A stretch of 22,776 nt of DNA from CAYLTX01 sp046545675 (GCA_046545675.1 JBKGZI010000037.1:1-22776), one strand, 5' to 3'; shown: positions 8,133-17,077, numbered from the stretch's first letter. Notes: a model not told the origin generated them from the letters alone. Program-made: numbers and translations.

Positions 8133-9212
8133 TCAGAAATCACAGTCCGGGTGATAGGGATCAAAGGCTCCATCACGGGTATCCATTACGAGACTATCTT
8201 CCCCATCGTTAACAGTGCCGTGTCCGCAGACACCATCGTTGATCGAATCTTCAAGATAGAGCTCGGAGACGTCTTGTAGATGTTCGAAGTCGGACGAGCG
8301 TTCCTGCTCGAATTGGAAGTACTGGTTGCCGAGTGTGATGTGCTCGACTTTTCTGAGAATATGGATGACCTGGTCCTCTTGCGTGCAGTGGAAGTCACCA
8401 TTCTCGATTGTTCCCTGGCAGATTCGCTCCGGTTCACCGACCGCCTTGGGTCTACTCGCTTCAACTAAAGTCGACGCATGGCGATGGGTAACCTTTTCGT
8501 TTTCCTTGGGATAACAGGGATCTTCAGGCAGACCGGCGGCAGGGTTGTCTTCCTCCCACTTTCCCGCCATCGAGCATTGATGGGACACGAGGTCGTCTTC
8601 AACTTCGGTTTCGTAGGCGTCCTGCGAAATGCCGGGGCAACTCTCTCCTGCAGCGAATATGGGGTCGAATTCAATGTCGCCGACCACGAGCTGTCCGTCG
8701 GAGCTGGTGACCGAACCCCAGATAAGCGAGTCAACCGTGGACATCGCCCACTCCTGCGCAAATTGGTCGTAGCGGGTCACTCTTCCATTTTGGCGGACCG
8801 AGAACGGAAATAGGTCGTCCGGATTGCAAACGTTGTAGAGATCGGCGCCGGTAAGCCGCTCCACGTAATCGTAGAGTTCTTCAAAGCTCTCCCACTGGCC
8901 GTTGTTGCGGTGCAGCGACATCATTCCTCCGGCAGACAGAGCAGTCGCGTCGACGTCAATCTCGTAGACGCCCAGTTCGCTATTCCACTCGCTGGAGATA
9001 TTCGCCAACTCGCGCAGCGCCTCTGGATCATCCGGTGACGTAAGGTCAGATACGTCGACTTCATAACACGCATCGTAGGTGCTGTTGTCGTCAGGACAGC
9101 CGCAGTCAGCGCCTTCTTCAGCGTCGCAGATGATTGGATCTGCAGCAAACGCCGTCGAACTCAAGGTTGCGCATAGAAATGCCGTGACCATGGCAAAAAT
9201 TATTTTCGGCAT
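8133..9212 (-). CDS. Secreted cysteine-containing protein of unknown function
   Basis: This is a 359-residue exported protein that I cannot assign to a family. ATG 9212 is chosen because GGGAGG lies about 7 nt upstream and it begins a standard signal peptide (MPKIIFAMVT...TAFA, predicted cleavage after Ala23, no lipobox). The mature protein is acidic and has scattered cysteines (ICDAEEGADCGCPDD, DACYEVD, YNVCNPDD, ESCPG, DPCYPKE, RICQGT, FHCTQ, GVCGHG, PDCDF), which suggests disulfide bonding outside the cytoplasm. The Asp-rich C-terminal segment includes GHGTVNDGEDSLVMDTRDG. It is the first gene of a probable two-gene unit with the lipoprotein ending at 6798. A G13 tract lies about 65 bp upstream. 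By eye the segment is more AT-rich than flanking genes. Confidence 0.8.
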   Translation of the reverse strand: MPKIIFAMVTAFLCATLSSTAFAADPIICDAEEGADCGCPDDNSTYDACYEVDVSDLTSPDDPEALRELANISSEWNSELGVYEIDVDATALSAGGMMSLHRNNGQWESFEELYDYVERLTGADLYNVCNPDDLFPFSVRQNGRVTRYDQFAQEWAMSTVDSLIWGSVTSSDGQLVVGDIEFDPIFAAGESCPGISQDAYETEVEDDLVSHQCSMAGKWEEDNPAAGLPEDPCYPKENEKVTHRHASTLVEASRPKAVGEPERICQGTIENGDFHCTQEDQVIHILRKVEHITLGNQYFQFEQERSSDFEHLQDVSELYLEDSINDGVCGHGTVNDGEDSLVMDTRDGAFDPYHPDCDF

Positions 9213-9276
9213 CACAGATCCTCCCGTAAAAGCAATTTCTGTCCATAATTGATTGTGAAGTATGCTTAACACGTTC

Positions 9277-9289
9277 GGGGGGGGGGGGG
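9277..9289. repeat. Homopolymeric G13 tract (C13 on the minus strand)
   Basis: Thirteen consecutive G residues lie 65 bp upstream of the ATG of the minus-strand secreted-protein gene. On the minus strand the run directly follows TTGCG. A TTGCGC / 17 nt / TGTTAA arrangement would place the tract in a promoter spacer, but that promoter match is weak. Tracts of this length are prone to slippage, and also to sequencing error. Confidence 0.9.
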
Positions 9290-9677
9290 CGCAAGCGGTG
9301 TTCCTAGCGTCGCCGCGGATACCTGCCTCGACTCAGATTTCTCATACCGTTCGGTGTAGTTTGGCGGTTCGCAGTTCAATAAAGGCGTATCCGTTCGGCA
9401 GACATCGTCTCTGCGGTGCCATAATGGTGCACGGACAGCTTGTCCGTATCGTGTGATGAGTGCGGGCGCGCTTTTTGCCCGCCGAGGAGGACGGAAACAC
9501 TGGTGCAGAGCTTCGAGTTTGGCTGACTCCCCCTCTCGCGCGCCTACAAGTGCCTTGCTACGCTTCCCACGGCGTCGCTCCACTTCGTTCCGCTCATTGA
9601 AAGGCATTTCCCCCAATTCTTGGCTAATAATCAGGCTGGTTCCTACGCGATGGGGGCCTGAACGCTCGCCCTGACAC
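9290..9677. other. Non-coding stretch between kinase stop and exported-protein block
   Basis: I see no supportable gene in these bases. They contain two small perfect inverted repeats: 9431-9447 (acggaca, 3-nt loop, tgtccgt) and 9462-9482 (gcgggc, 9-nt loop, gcccgc). Neither has a T-run on either strand, so a terminator role for the kinase operon is possible but unproven. A 112-codon minus-strand ORF crosses the region but has Arg-rich shadow-like composition. Confidence 0.5.
9431..9447. terminator. Small perfect hairpin downstream of kinase operon
   Basis: A 7-bp perfect stem with a 3-nt loop, about 230 bp beyond the kinase stop on the minus strand. It has no flanking T-run. It could be part of 3' end formation or a protein-binding palindrome. 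Confidence 0.3.
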
Positions 9678-10904
9678 TCAAGCCACAGGAAAGACCAGCT
9701 CGAAGGTCGTGCCTTCACCGGGCGCCGACTCGACACGAATATCGCCGTCGAGTCGGCGCATGATGCGAAGGCAGATGGAAAGCCCCAGGCCGGTACCTTC
9801 CCCCGGATCTTTGGTCGTAAAGAACGGGTCGAAGATGCGCTGGGGCGTTTCTGTGTCCAGGCCCGGGCCGTTGTCGCCGACGCGCACGACCAGCTCTTCG
9901 GGGGCGGAGCGGTGCTCGGCGACAATCTCGATGCGGGGCTGGTCGGCGTCGGCGAGCGCGTCGACGGCGTTGATGAGCAGGTTGACCAGCACCTGGACGA
10001 TCTGGGGGCCGACGGCCTCGATGGTGGGCAGGTCGTCGGGCACGTCGCGCTCGATGCTGACGCGGCGGGCCTTTGGCTGGGCGGACACCAGATTGATCGC
10101 CTCGTCGATGCACACCCCGAGCGCGACGGTCTGGCTGTCGGGTGCGCTCTCCTCTCGACTATAATCGAGCAGGTCGCGGATGGTCGTTCGGATGCGCTCG
10201 ACCTCGCGGCCGGAGCGCTCGATGATGTCTCGAGTGGTCTCCTCGTCGAGGTCGCCTTCCTCCAAAAGCTCCATATACCCGCCGATAGCCGCCAGCGGAT
10301 TGCCCACCTCGTGGGCGACGCCGGCGGCGAGTTGGCCGACGCTGGCGAGCTTCTCCGAGCGGATCAGGGAATCCTGGGTCTGGCGAAGCTGGCGGTTGGC
10401 CTGGTCGAGCTCCTCGAGGCGATCTTCGAGTTCTTCTCGCTTGGTGCGAAGCTCGGCGAGCATCTGGTTGAATTGGCGGCCGACCTGGCCGAATTCATTG
10501 GGCGGGAGCACGCTCACCGGGCTGGCGAGGTCGCCGCGGGCGGCGCGCTCGCTGGCTACGCCGATGGCGCGCAGCGGGCGCACGACCACATAGGTGAAGA
10601 AGGCGTAGCCCACCAACAGGATGAACAGCGCATCGAGCCCCAGGTAGACGAGCAGCAGTTTTCGGGCGTCGGCGATGCGTTCATTGGCGGATTCTCGTTG
10701 GACCAGTGCTTCTTCAGAGGCTTGTGGGGAGTCGGGTTGCTCGGAGTCGGGTTGCTCAGAGACGGGCAGCTCGCGGCGGATGGCGTGCTCGGCGACGACC
10801 CCGGCGAGGCCGAAGGCGACCAAGATGAGCAGGCATAGCCCCAGCAAGAGCTGGGCGCGCAGCCCGCCGGGAAATCCTCGTCGTGGCGTGGGTTGGCCGA
10901 CCAT
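9678..10904 (-). CDS. Membrane sensor histidine kinase (HAMP-HisKA-HATPase)
   Basis: This is an inner-membrane two-component sensor kinase of 408 residues. Two transmembrane helices (about 15-37 and 85-107) flank a short periplasmic stretch with a SEQPDSEQPDSPQASEE low-complexity segment. It is too small for a typical ligand-binding domain. A HAMP linker follows (about 108-160, VRPLRAIG...). The coiled HisKA region has phospho-acceptor His198 in AAGVAHEVGNPL. The ATPase domain shows the N box with Asn312 (LVNLLINAVDAL), the G1 box DNGPGLD (344-350), FDPFFTTK and the G2 box GEGTGLGLS (368-376). ATG 10904 overlaps the TGA of the prepilin peptidase gene by one base; a GTG at 10907 is also possible. 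No response regulator adjoins it, so it is an orphan in this locus. Its 3' end is the source or sister of the relic at 6705-6784. Confidence 0.95.
   Translation of the reverse strand: MVGQPTPRRGFPGGLRAQLLLGLCLLILVAFGLAGVVAEHAIRRELPVSEQPDSEQPDSPQASEEALVQRESANERIADARKLLLVYLGLDALFILLVGYAFFTYVVVRPLRAIGVASERAARGDLASPVSVLPPNEFGQVGRQFNQMLAELRTKREELEDRLEELDQANRQLRQTQDSLIRSEKLASVGQLAAGVAHEVGNPLAAIGGYMELLEEGDLDEETTRDIIERSGREVERIRTTIRDLLDYSREESAPDSQTVALGVCIDEAINLVSAQPKARRVSIERDVPDDLPTIEAVGPQIVQVLVNLLINAVDALADADQPRIEIVAEHRSAPEELVVRVGDNGPGLDTETPQRIFDPFFTTKDPGEGTGLGLSICLRIMRRLDGDIRVESAPGEGTTFELVFPVA
9688..9716. repeat. Direct repeat copy of kinase 3' end (partner at 6705-6733)
   Basis: These 29 bases at the end of the kinase coding region recur identically and in the same orientation at 6705-6733. 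The two copies bracket the roughly 2.95-kb exported-protein block (6734-9687). Confidence 0.9.
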
Positions 10905-12001
10905 CACCAGGTCCCGAATTGATAGAGGTAGCTCATCGAGACGACCGACGGCAGCATATCGCCCAAGAAGAAGTGCTCGAGCGCGGCGAGCGAGATAAAC
11001 GGGCCGAAGGGCACCGCCAGGCCGCCGCCGGCTTTTTCTTCTTCGCTTTCTTTGTCTTCTTCTTCACTTTCTTTATCTACACCTGCGTCGTCGCCGTCGG
11101 TCGCCCCCACTTCCACGTCTTCGGTGACCTCAACGTCGTCGCCGATCAGCGCCTCGTCGGTCTCGAAGGTCTCCTTGGCCTGCTCGCGGAGCTCGTCTTC
11201 TTCGTAGATCTCGGCGCTGTCGCGCAGGAAATTACCGCCCAGCAGCATCGCCGCCGCCGCGGCCAGGGTGCCCTGCATGCTCGCCGCGAAGAAGACGAAG
11301 ATCAGCGCCGGCCAGCCCAGCCAGGCGCCCACCAGCGCCATCAACGTGACGTCCCCGCCGCCGATGCCCGCCACGCCGCGCACGGCGAAATACCCGTAGA
11401 AGATGACCACGACGGTCACGCCGCCGGCGATGAGGCCGATGATGCTCTCGGTGAGGGTCACCGGCGGCCAGAAGCCGCTCAGCGCCCCGGGTGTGAGCGC
11501 CCAATTGTAGATCAGAGGCGCTGCGACGCCGATTGCCATGCCCGGCAGGGTGAATTCATGCGGGATGATCAGATGCTCGAGGTCGACGAAGGTGATCACG
11601 ACCAGCAGGCAAATAAAGATAAATGACAGCCCGAAGGGCAGCAGGTAATCGGCGGGCGGTGTCTGCGAGAAGTCGGCCATGCTCGAGAACGATCCGGCGG
11701 CGACCTTGACCCACAAGGCTGCCGTCAGAAAGCCGGTCAGGGCCTCGACGAGCGCGTAGCGGCCCGAGATGGGCGCGGCGCAGTGGCGGCATTTGCCGCG
11801 TAGCAGCAGCGCCCAGGAGGCGATCGGGATATTGTCGTACCACCGAATGGGGTTTTCGCACTGCGGGCAGTGGCTCGGCGGGCTGACGATCGACATGCCG
11901 GCGGGCACGCGGTGGATGACGACGTTGAGGAAGCTTCCCACCACGGCGCCGAGGGCGAAGGTGAAGCCGGTCAGGATCCAGAAGATGAGGTCGATACTCA
12001 T
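10904..12001 (-). CDS. pilD: Prepilin peptidase / N-methyltransferase (A24 family)
   Basis: This is an integral membrane aspartyl protease that cleaves type IV prepilin or pseudopilin leader peptides, and in this family usually methylates the new N-terminus. It has 365 residues. The N-terminal methyltransferase-type domain (GSFLNVVIHRVP) carries the four-cysteine zinc motif at C45, C48, C71 and C74. Catalytic aspartates are D140 in ITFVDLEHLIIP and D217 in GIGGGDVTLM. A strongly acidic insertion at about 260-325, including KESEEEDKESEEEK, separates the GxGD helix from the final PFGPFISLAAL segment; this linker is normally short. ATG 12001 overlaps the preceding gene's TGA (ATGA), and its own TGA overlaps the kinase ATG, so all three are probably translationally coupled. 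No pilin or secretion ATPase gene is visible in the window. Confidence 0.95.
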   Translation of the reverse strand: MSIDLIFWILTGFTFALGAVVGSFLNVVIHRVPAGMSIVSPPSHCPQCENPIRWYDNIPIASWALLLRGKCRHCAAPISGRYALVEALTGFLTAALWVKVAAGSFSSMADFSQTPPADYLLPFGLSFIFICLLVVITFVDLEHLIIPHEFTLPGMAIGVAAPLIYNWALTPGALSGFWPPVTLTESIIGLIAGGVTVVVIFYGYFAVRGVAGIGGGDVTLMALVGAWLGWPALIFVFFAASMQGTLAAAAAMLLGGNFLRDSAEIYEEDELREQAKETFETDEALIGDDVEVTEDVEVGATDGDDAGVDKESEEEDKESEEEKAGGGLAVPFGPFISLAALEHFFLGDMLPSVVSMSYLYQFGTW

Positions 12002-12588
12002 GATTCGCCCGTCTGTTTTATCTCTCGGTACCCGCGGCCCAAGACCACCACATGTAGCGTGATGAGCACGCCGCTGACGAGCGTGAGGATGGCCGCCCAG
12101 TCGAGGCTATCGACGTGGCCGCGCTCGGCGAGGCCGGCGCCGGTGGCGACAAGTTGCGGCTCGGCGCGCTCCCAACAAAGGGCCGCGAGGCCGGCCGACA
12201 TGGCTGCGACCAGCAAGAATGAAAAATATCTGAGGACTCGGCGGCGGTAGTGATAGGCGACGCCGTAGATCCACTCCCAGAAGAACAGCATCGCCCAGGC
12301 CAGCGCCACCGGAGGGGCCGACCATTCGGGCACGTCGATGGCGAAGTTGACAGCGATGCCGCCGGCGCCAAAACATGCGATATAGGCCGGATACGACAGC
12401 CAGCGAAGGTCAACGAGGCCCGGGAGCACGCGGCGCTCGGGAGCGCGGCGGTCGGCTTCGTCGCCGCCGAGCACCACGCGCGGCAGCTCCAGAGTGCCGC
12501 GCAGAGACTCCTGCGAGTCCTGCTGCGCGGCCTCCTGGGCGTCATCTTCCCGCGGTTGCGGGTCTTCGGGTGTGCCTTCTTCGCTCAC
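11998..12588 (-). CDS. Four-helix inner-membrane protein of unknown function
   Basis: I do not recognise this 196-residue protein. An acidic, Gln-rich cytoplasmic-looking N-terminus (about 1-55) precedes four hydrophobic stretches at about 64-85, 92-110, 118-138 and 163-185. The loops contain an Arg-rich segment (YHYRRRVLRY). GTG 12588 is the apparent start, since no early in-frame ATG exists. A GAGG lies about 12 nt upstream, longer than ideal. It follows asnS by 27 bases and overlaps pilD by 4 bases, so it belongs to the same transcription unit. It may act with the prepilin peptidase or kinase, but only position supports that. Confidence 0.75.
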   Translation of the reverse strand: MSEEGTPEDPQPREDDAQEAAQQDSQESLRGTLELPRVVLGGDEADRRAPERRVLPGLVDLRWLSYPAYIACFGAGGIAVNFAIDVPEWSAPPVALAWAMLFFWEWIYGVAYHYRRRVLRYFSFLLVAAMSAGLAALCWERAEPQLVATGAGLAERGHVDSLDWAAILTLVSGVLITLHVVVLGRGYREIKQTGES

Positions 12589-12615
12589 AGGCGAGGAGCC
12601 TCAGCTAGCGGCAGA

Positions 12616-13917
<1,302 letters not shown>

Positions 13918-14100
13918 GACTAACAGCTCCTAAAGGTCGGTATGTGACAAGGTCTAACGGCAGATTTGGCGACAGTATTCAATACCAGCGACGATTAGCA
14001 TGCTCGTCGTGGGCGCTGCAAGATACGCACACTCCACGACATCCTGTGCGTTGGAGGCTGACAGCGTGAATCGCGGTATGCTACTCAGGCCTCGTGTGCG
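13918..14100. other. Divergent intergenic region between asnS and the SDR gene
   Basis: This 183-bp gap should hold the promoters of both divergent units. I found the asnS ribosome site (AGGAG at about 13927-13931, minus strand) but no convincing sigma70-type hexamer pair on either strand. Confidence 0.4.
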
Positions 14101-15726
14101 ATGAAGTGGGATGACTTCAGCCAAAAGGCGCGCGCGATGACCGAGGAACAACTCACAATGACCGGCCTGGAGCCGGGTACGCAGATCCTAGTGACCGGCG
14201 CCGCCGGCGGGGTGGGGCGCCATGTGGTGCGTGCGGCGCTCGACGCCGGCTTGAAGGTGCGTGCGGTCGACCGCATCGGCGCCGCAGAGGCCGATATGCA
14301 CGGGCTCTTCGATCCTTCCGAGGATGTCGATTGGTGGTTCGCCGAGCTTTCGGCGGCCGACCTCGACGGACTGGTAGCCGGCTGCGAGGCGGTCGTCCAC
14401 ACCGCCGCGCTCGTGAGCCTCTCGGAGAGCTACGCCGAGCTGGCGCCGGTCAACGTCGGGTTGGTGCGAAGCCTCTACCAGGCATGTGAACGCCAGGGCG
14501 CCTCGCACTTCGTGCACTTTAGCTGCGGGTCGGTCTACGAACCCCAGAGTGGAGTGCGTGAGGAGGGCGATCACGTCCGCGCGAGCAACGCCTACGAGCA
14601 GACCAAGATCGACAGCGAGGAGGCGCTGCCCGACGCGCCCGACTCGGTGCGTTGGACGGTGCTTCGCCCGGCGCTGATCTACGGGCCACATTGCTCGAAG
14701 ATGGGCGCGGGCATTGTGACGATCCCGCCGATCGTGCGCGGTTTTACGCCCTATCTACCCGGAATGACCGGCGGCTCGCGCACCAACTGGTGCTACGTCG
14801 AGGACGCCGCCAGCGCCGCGATGTGCGTGCTCGGCCGCGACGAGGCCTACGAGCAGATCTTCAACGTCGCCGACGCCACCCCGCTGGGGTTCGGCGAGGT
14901 CGTCACCGTCGTCACCGAAGCTTACGGGCTCGAGGTCGGCCCGCTCGTTCCGTTCCCGAATACCGCGCTGTGGAAGGCGCTCTCTCCGGTCATCGATCGC
15001 GACGTCATCTTCGACCTCGCCCGGCAAATCTTGCGCGGATTGTGGAATCGGCTCCAGCAACAACACGACCTGGACAGCCCCTTGAGGCCGCGCGTCGACC
15101 GAAACGCGCTCTTTTACGTCGAGAAGGACAATATCCTGGGCACCGACCGCCTCCAGGCGCTCGGCTGGCGCCCCAGATACGTGGATTTTCGCGAAGGCAT
15201 CGTCGAGAGCATTCGCTGGTACCAAGCCCACGGTTGGGCGCCGCGCTACGACACCGAGACGCGCTATCGGATCCGGGACGAGAAGCAAAATATCGGCTTC
15301 GGATTTCGCGAGATGCTCGAAGGAGAGTGGAGCGACGCAAGCGGCCGGCGCGGCAAAGCCCATCTGGTGCTCGACGCCGAATTTCCCCACGTCGCGCGCC
15401 TGGCGCTCGCCCTCGAGGGCAATATCGACGGCACGCTCGTGCTCGAAGGCCTCGCTGATCACGTCGAGGTGCGCGGCACGATCCGCGTGCGCCTGCTCGC
15501 TGGAGACGGTCTGCATTACGAGATGGGCTTCGACGACGATCAGGGCCGCCCCCACCGCCTCGAACTCACCCGTCGAGTGCGCACCCTGCACCCGCTCGAA
15601 TCGCTCACCCACCTCGACGGCCAGCTCGTCGGCCCCGACACCCAAACGGCGGGCGAAGTCGAGTTGAACTTCGATCTCCGCTCGCAGCTCGTGCCGACGG
15701 TGGCCAGCTTGCGCATCGTGCACTGA
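14101..15726 (+). CDS. NAD(P)-dependent SDR/epimerase-like protein fused to a beta-rich C-terminal domain
   Basis: This is an extended short-chain dehydrogenase/reductase related to NAD-dependent epimerases and 3-beta-hydroxysteroid dehydrogenases, 541 residues if ATG 14101 is used. Later ATGs at 14137 and 14158 remain possible, and the ribosome sites do not decide. The Rossmann nucleotide motif TGAAGGVG spans 32-39. The catalytic YxxxK is Y165/K169 (NAYEQTK), with serine candidates at 141 and 144, and an LRPALIYGP segment follows. SDR sequence ends near 385. From about 399 a second domain begins (GFGFREMLEGEW) and runs to LHYEMGFDDDQGRPHRLEL and the C-terminus. Its spacing resembles the lipocalin-like domain found next to some GMC/cholesterol-oxidase-type enzymes (FxExMxG and MxYxMxFxxxxGxPxxL). 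A lipid or sterol-like substrate is therefore conceivable, but that is inference. Confidence 0.88.
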   Translation: MKWDDFSQKARAMTEEQLTMTGLEPGTQILVTGAAGGVGRHVVRAALDAGLKVRAVDRIGAAEADMHGLFDPSEDVDWWFAELSAADLDGLVAGCEAVVHTAALVSLSESYAELAPVNVGLVRSLYQACERQGASHFVHFSCGSVYEPQSGVREEGDHVRASNAYEQTKIDSEEALPDAPDSVRWTVLRPALIYGPHCSKMGAGIVTIPPIVRGFTPYLPGMTGGSRTNWCYVEDAASAAMCVLGRDEAYEQIFNVADATPLGFGEVVTVVTEAYGLEVGPLVPFPNTALWKALSPVIDRDVIFDLARQILRGLWNRLQQQHDLDSPLRPRVDRNALFYVEKDNILGTDRLQALGWRPRYVDFREGIVESIRWYQAHGWAPRYDTETRYRIRDEKQNIGFGFREMLEGEWSDASGRRGKAHLVLDAEFPHVARLALALEGNIDGTLVLEGLADHVEVRGTIRVRLLAGDGLHYEMGFDDDQGRPHRLELTRRVRTLHPLESLTHLDGQLVGPDTQTAGEVELNFDLRSQLVPTVASLRIVH

Positions 15727-15744
15727 TCTCGCCTCTACTTAAAT

Positions 15745-16887
15745 ATGGCATCGACCTACGATATTCGCCCCGATAGATGGGCCTGCGCGACCCTCGAGCA
15801 GTGGAACAACTGGCATTGGCAACAACAAAACCGGTTGCGCACGCTCGCCGATCTCACCGACGTGATCGCCCTGACCGACAGCGAGCGTCGTGCCTTCGAA
15901 GCCAGCGCGGGGACCTTTCGCGTGGCGATCACCCCGCATTATGCCGCGCTCATCGACCCCGAAGATCCCGCATGCCCGGTGCGACAGCAGGCGGTCCCCA
16001 GCCCCGGTGAGCTCGCCCCGCGCGACTTCGAGCTCGACGACCCGCTCGCCGAGGACACCCACATGCCGGTGCCGGGCATCACGCACCGCTATCCGGACCG
16101 GGTGCTCTTTTACGTGAGCCACAATTGCCCGGTTTATTGCCGCCACTGCACCCGAAAACGCAAGGTCTCCGACCCCACCACCGCCGCCTCGCGCGCCCAG
16201 ATCGACGGCGGACTCGACTATATCCGCAGCACCCCCGAGGTGCGTGACGTGCTCATCTCCGGCGGCGACCCGCTCACGCTGAGCGACGCCCGCCTGGCCG
16301 AGATCCTCGGCGAGCTACGCCGGATCGACCACGTCGAGGTCATCCGACTGGGAACCAGAAATCCGGTGACGCTTCCCCAGCGCATCACCGATTCGCTGTG
16401 CGAGTTACTCAGAGAAGCCGGCCCCATCTACCTGCACACCCACTTCAATCATCCCCGGGAGCTATGTGCCGATGCGGGCCGGGCGCTCGAGAAGCTCTCG
16501 CGCGCCGGGTGCGTACTCGGCAATCAGATGGTGCTGCTCCGCGGTGTCAACGACGACCCGCAGACCGTGCTCGAGCTCAACCGTGGGCTGCTGCGCCACG
16601 GCTGCCGGCCCTATTATATGCTCCAATGCGATATGGCCCGCGGGATCACCCACTTCCGCACCCCGCTGCAGACCGGCCTGGACATCGTCGAGTACCTGCG
16701 CGGCCGCATCGGCGGCATGGGCATCCCCGACTTCGTGGTCGACCTGCCCGGCGGCGGCGGCAAGATCGAGCTCTCGCCCGATTATGTGATCGCTCGCGAG
16801 CCGTGCGAGGCCGGCGAGCGCATCACTTTCCGTAATTGGGCCGGCGAGGTTTTCGAATTTGTCGACGTTCTCGAGTCTGCCGATTAG
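15745..16887 (+). CDS. kamA: Lysine 2,3-aminomutase family radical SAM protein
   Basis: This enzyme is predicted to interconvert L-lysine and beta-lysine using a [4Fe-4S] cluster, S-adenosylmethionine and PLP. It has 380 residues. The radical-SAM CX3CX2C motif is C128, C132 and C135 (NCPVYCRHC). An SGGDPL segment at 172-177 follows. D296 (LQCDMARG), D333 (VVDLPGG) and K340 (PGGGGK) align with the two lysine-binding Asp residues and the PLP-binding Lys of the clostridial enzyme (D293, D330, K337); all key positions are offset by exactly three, as are the cysteines. That favours true lysine aminomutase chemistry over a degenerate paralog. No beta-lysine acetyltransferase (ablB) and no EF-P or epmA gene is in the window, so osmolyte synthesis and EF-P modification remain undecided. 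It starts 18 bp after the SDR stop, without a clear ribosome site. Confidence 0.93.
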   Translation: MASTYDIRPDRWACATLEQWNNWHWQQQNRLRTLADLTDVIALTDSERRAFEASAGTFRVAITPHYAALIDPEDPACPVRQQAVPSPGELAPRDFELDDPLAEDTHMPVPGITHRYPDRVLFYVSHNCPVYCRHCTRKRKVSDPTTAASRAQIDGGLDYIRSTPEVRDVLISGGDPLTLSDARLAEILGELRRIDHVEVIRLGTRNPVTLPQRITDSLCELLREAGPIYLHTHFNHPRELCADAGRALEKLSRAGCVLGNQMVLLRGVNDDPQTVLELNRGLLRHGCRPYYMLQCDMARGITHFRTPLQTGLDIVEYLRGRIGGMGIPDFVVDLPGGGGKIELSPDYVIAREPCEAGERITFRNWAGEVFEFVDVLESAD

Positions 16888-17077
16888 GGCTGTGTATTCG
16901 AGACGACGGCTGAGTCCGCAAAGAGTTCACATCCGACGAACTAATTTCGTAGTCTCTTGCCAACCCACCACCTCCGCATGCCGTCCTCGCATGCACCACA
17001 CCGATCCTGTCGTGGCATAAGACTTGCGCTACTTGACGCCAGGACGATGTATTCTGTGTTTTTTGAGAAACGATAGG

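Noticed and set aside
9266..9603. 112-codon minus-strand ORF with a possible ATG at 9603
   Set aside because: The G-rich stretch before the ATG is too close to serve as a ribosome site, the product is Arg-rich without domains, and its C-terminus is simply the translated C13 tract (Pro run).
9721..10907. Possibility that the 6705-6784 match only reflects conserved kinase motifs
   Set aside because: The 29-base identity covers the poorly conserved extreme C-terminus and includes third codon positions, and two collinear fragments are shared; domain conservation alone would not give this.
17028..17060. TTGACG near 17032 as an alternative -35 for the lipoprotein gene
   Set aside because: No -10-like hexamer lies at 16-18 bp; the TTGAAG/TAGAAT pair just downstream is better spaced.
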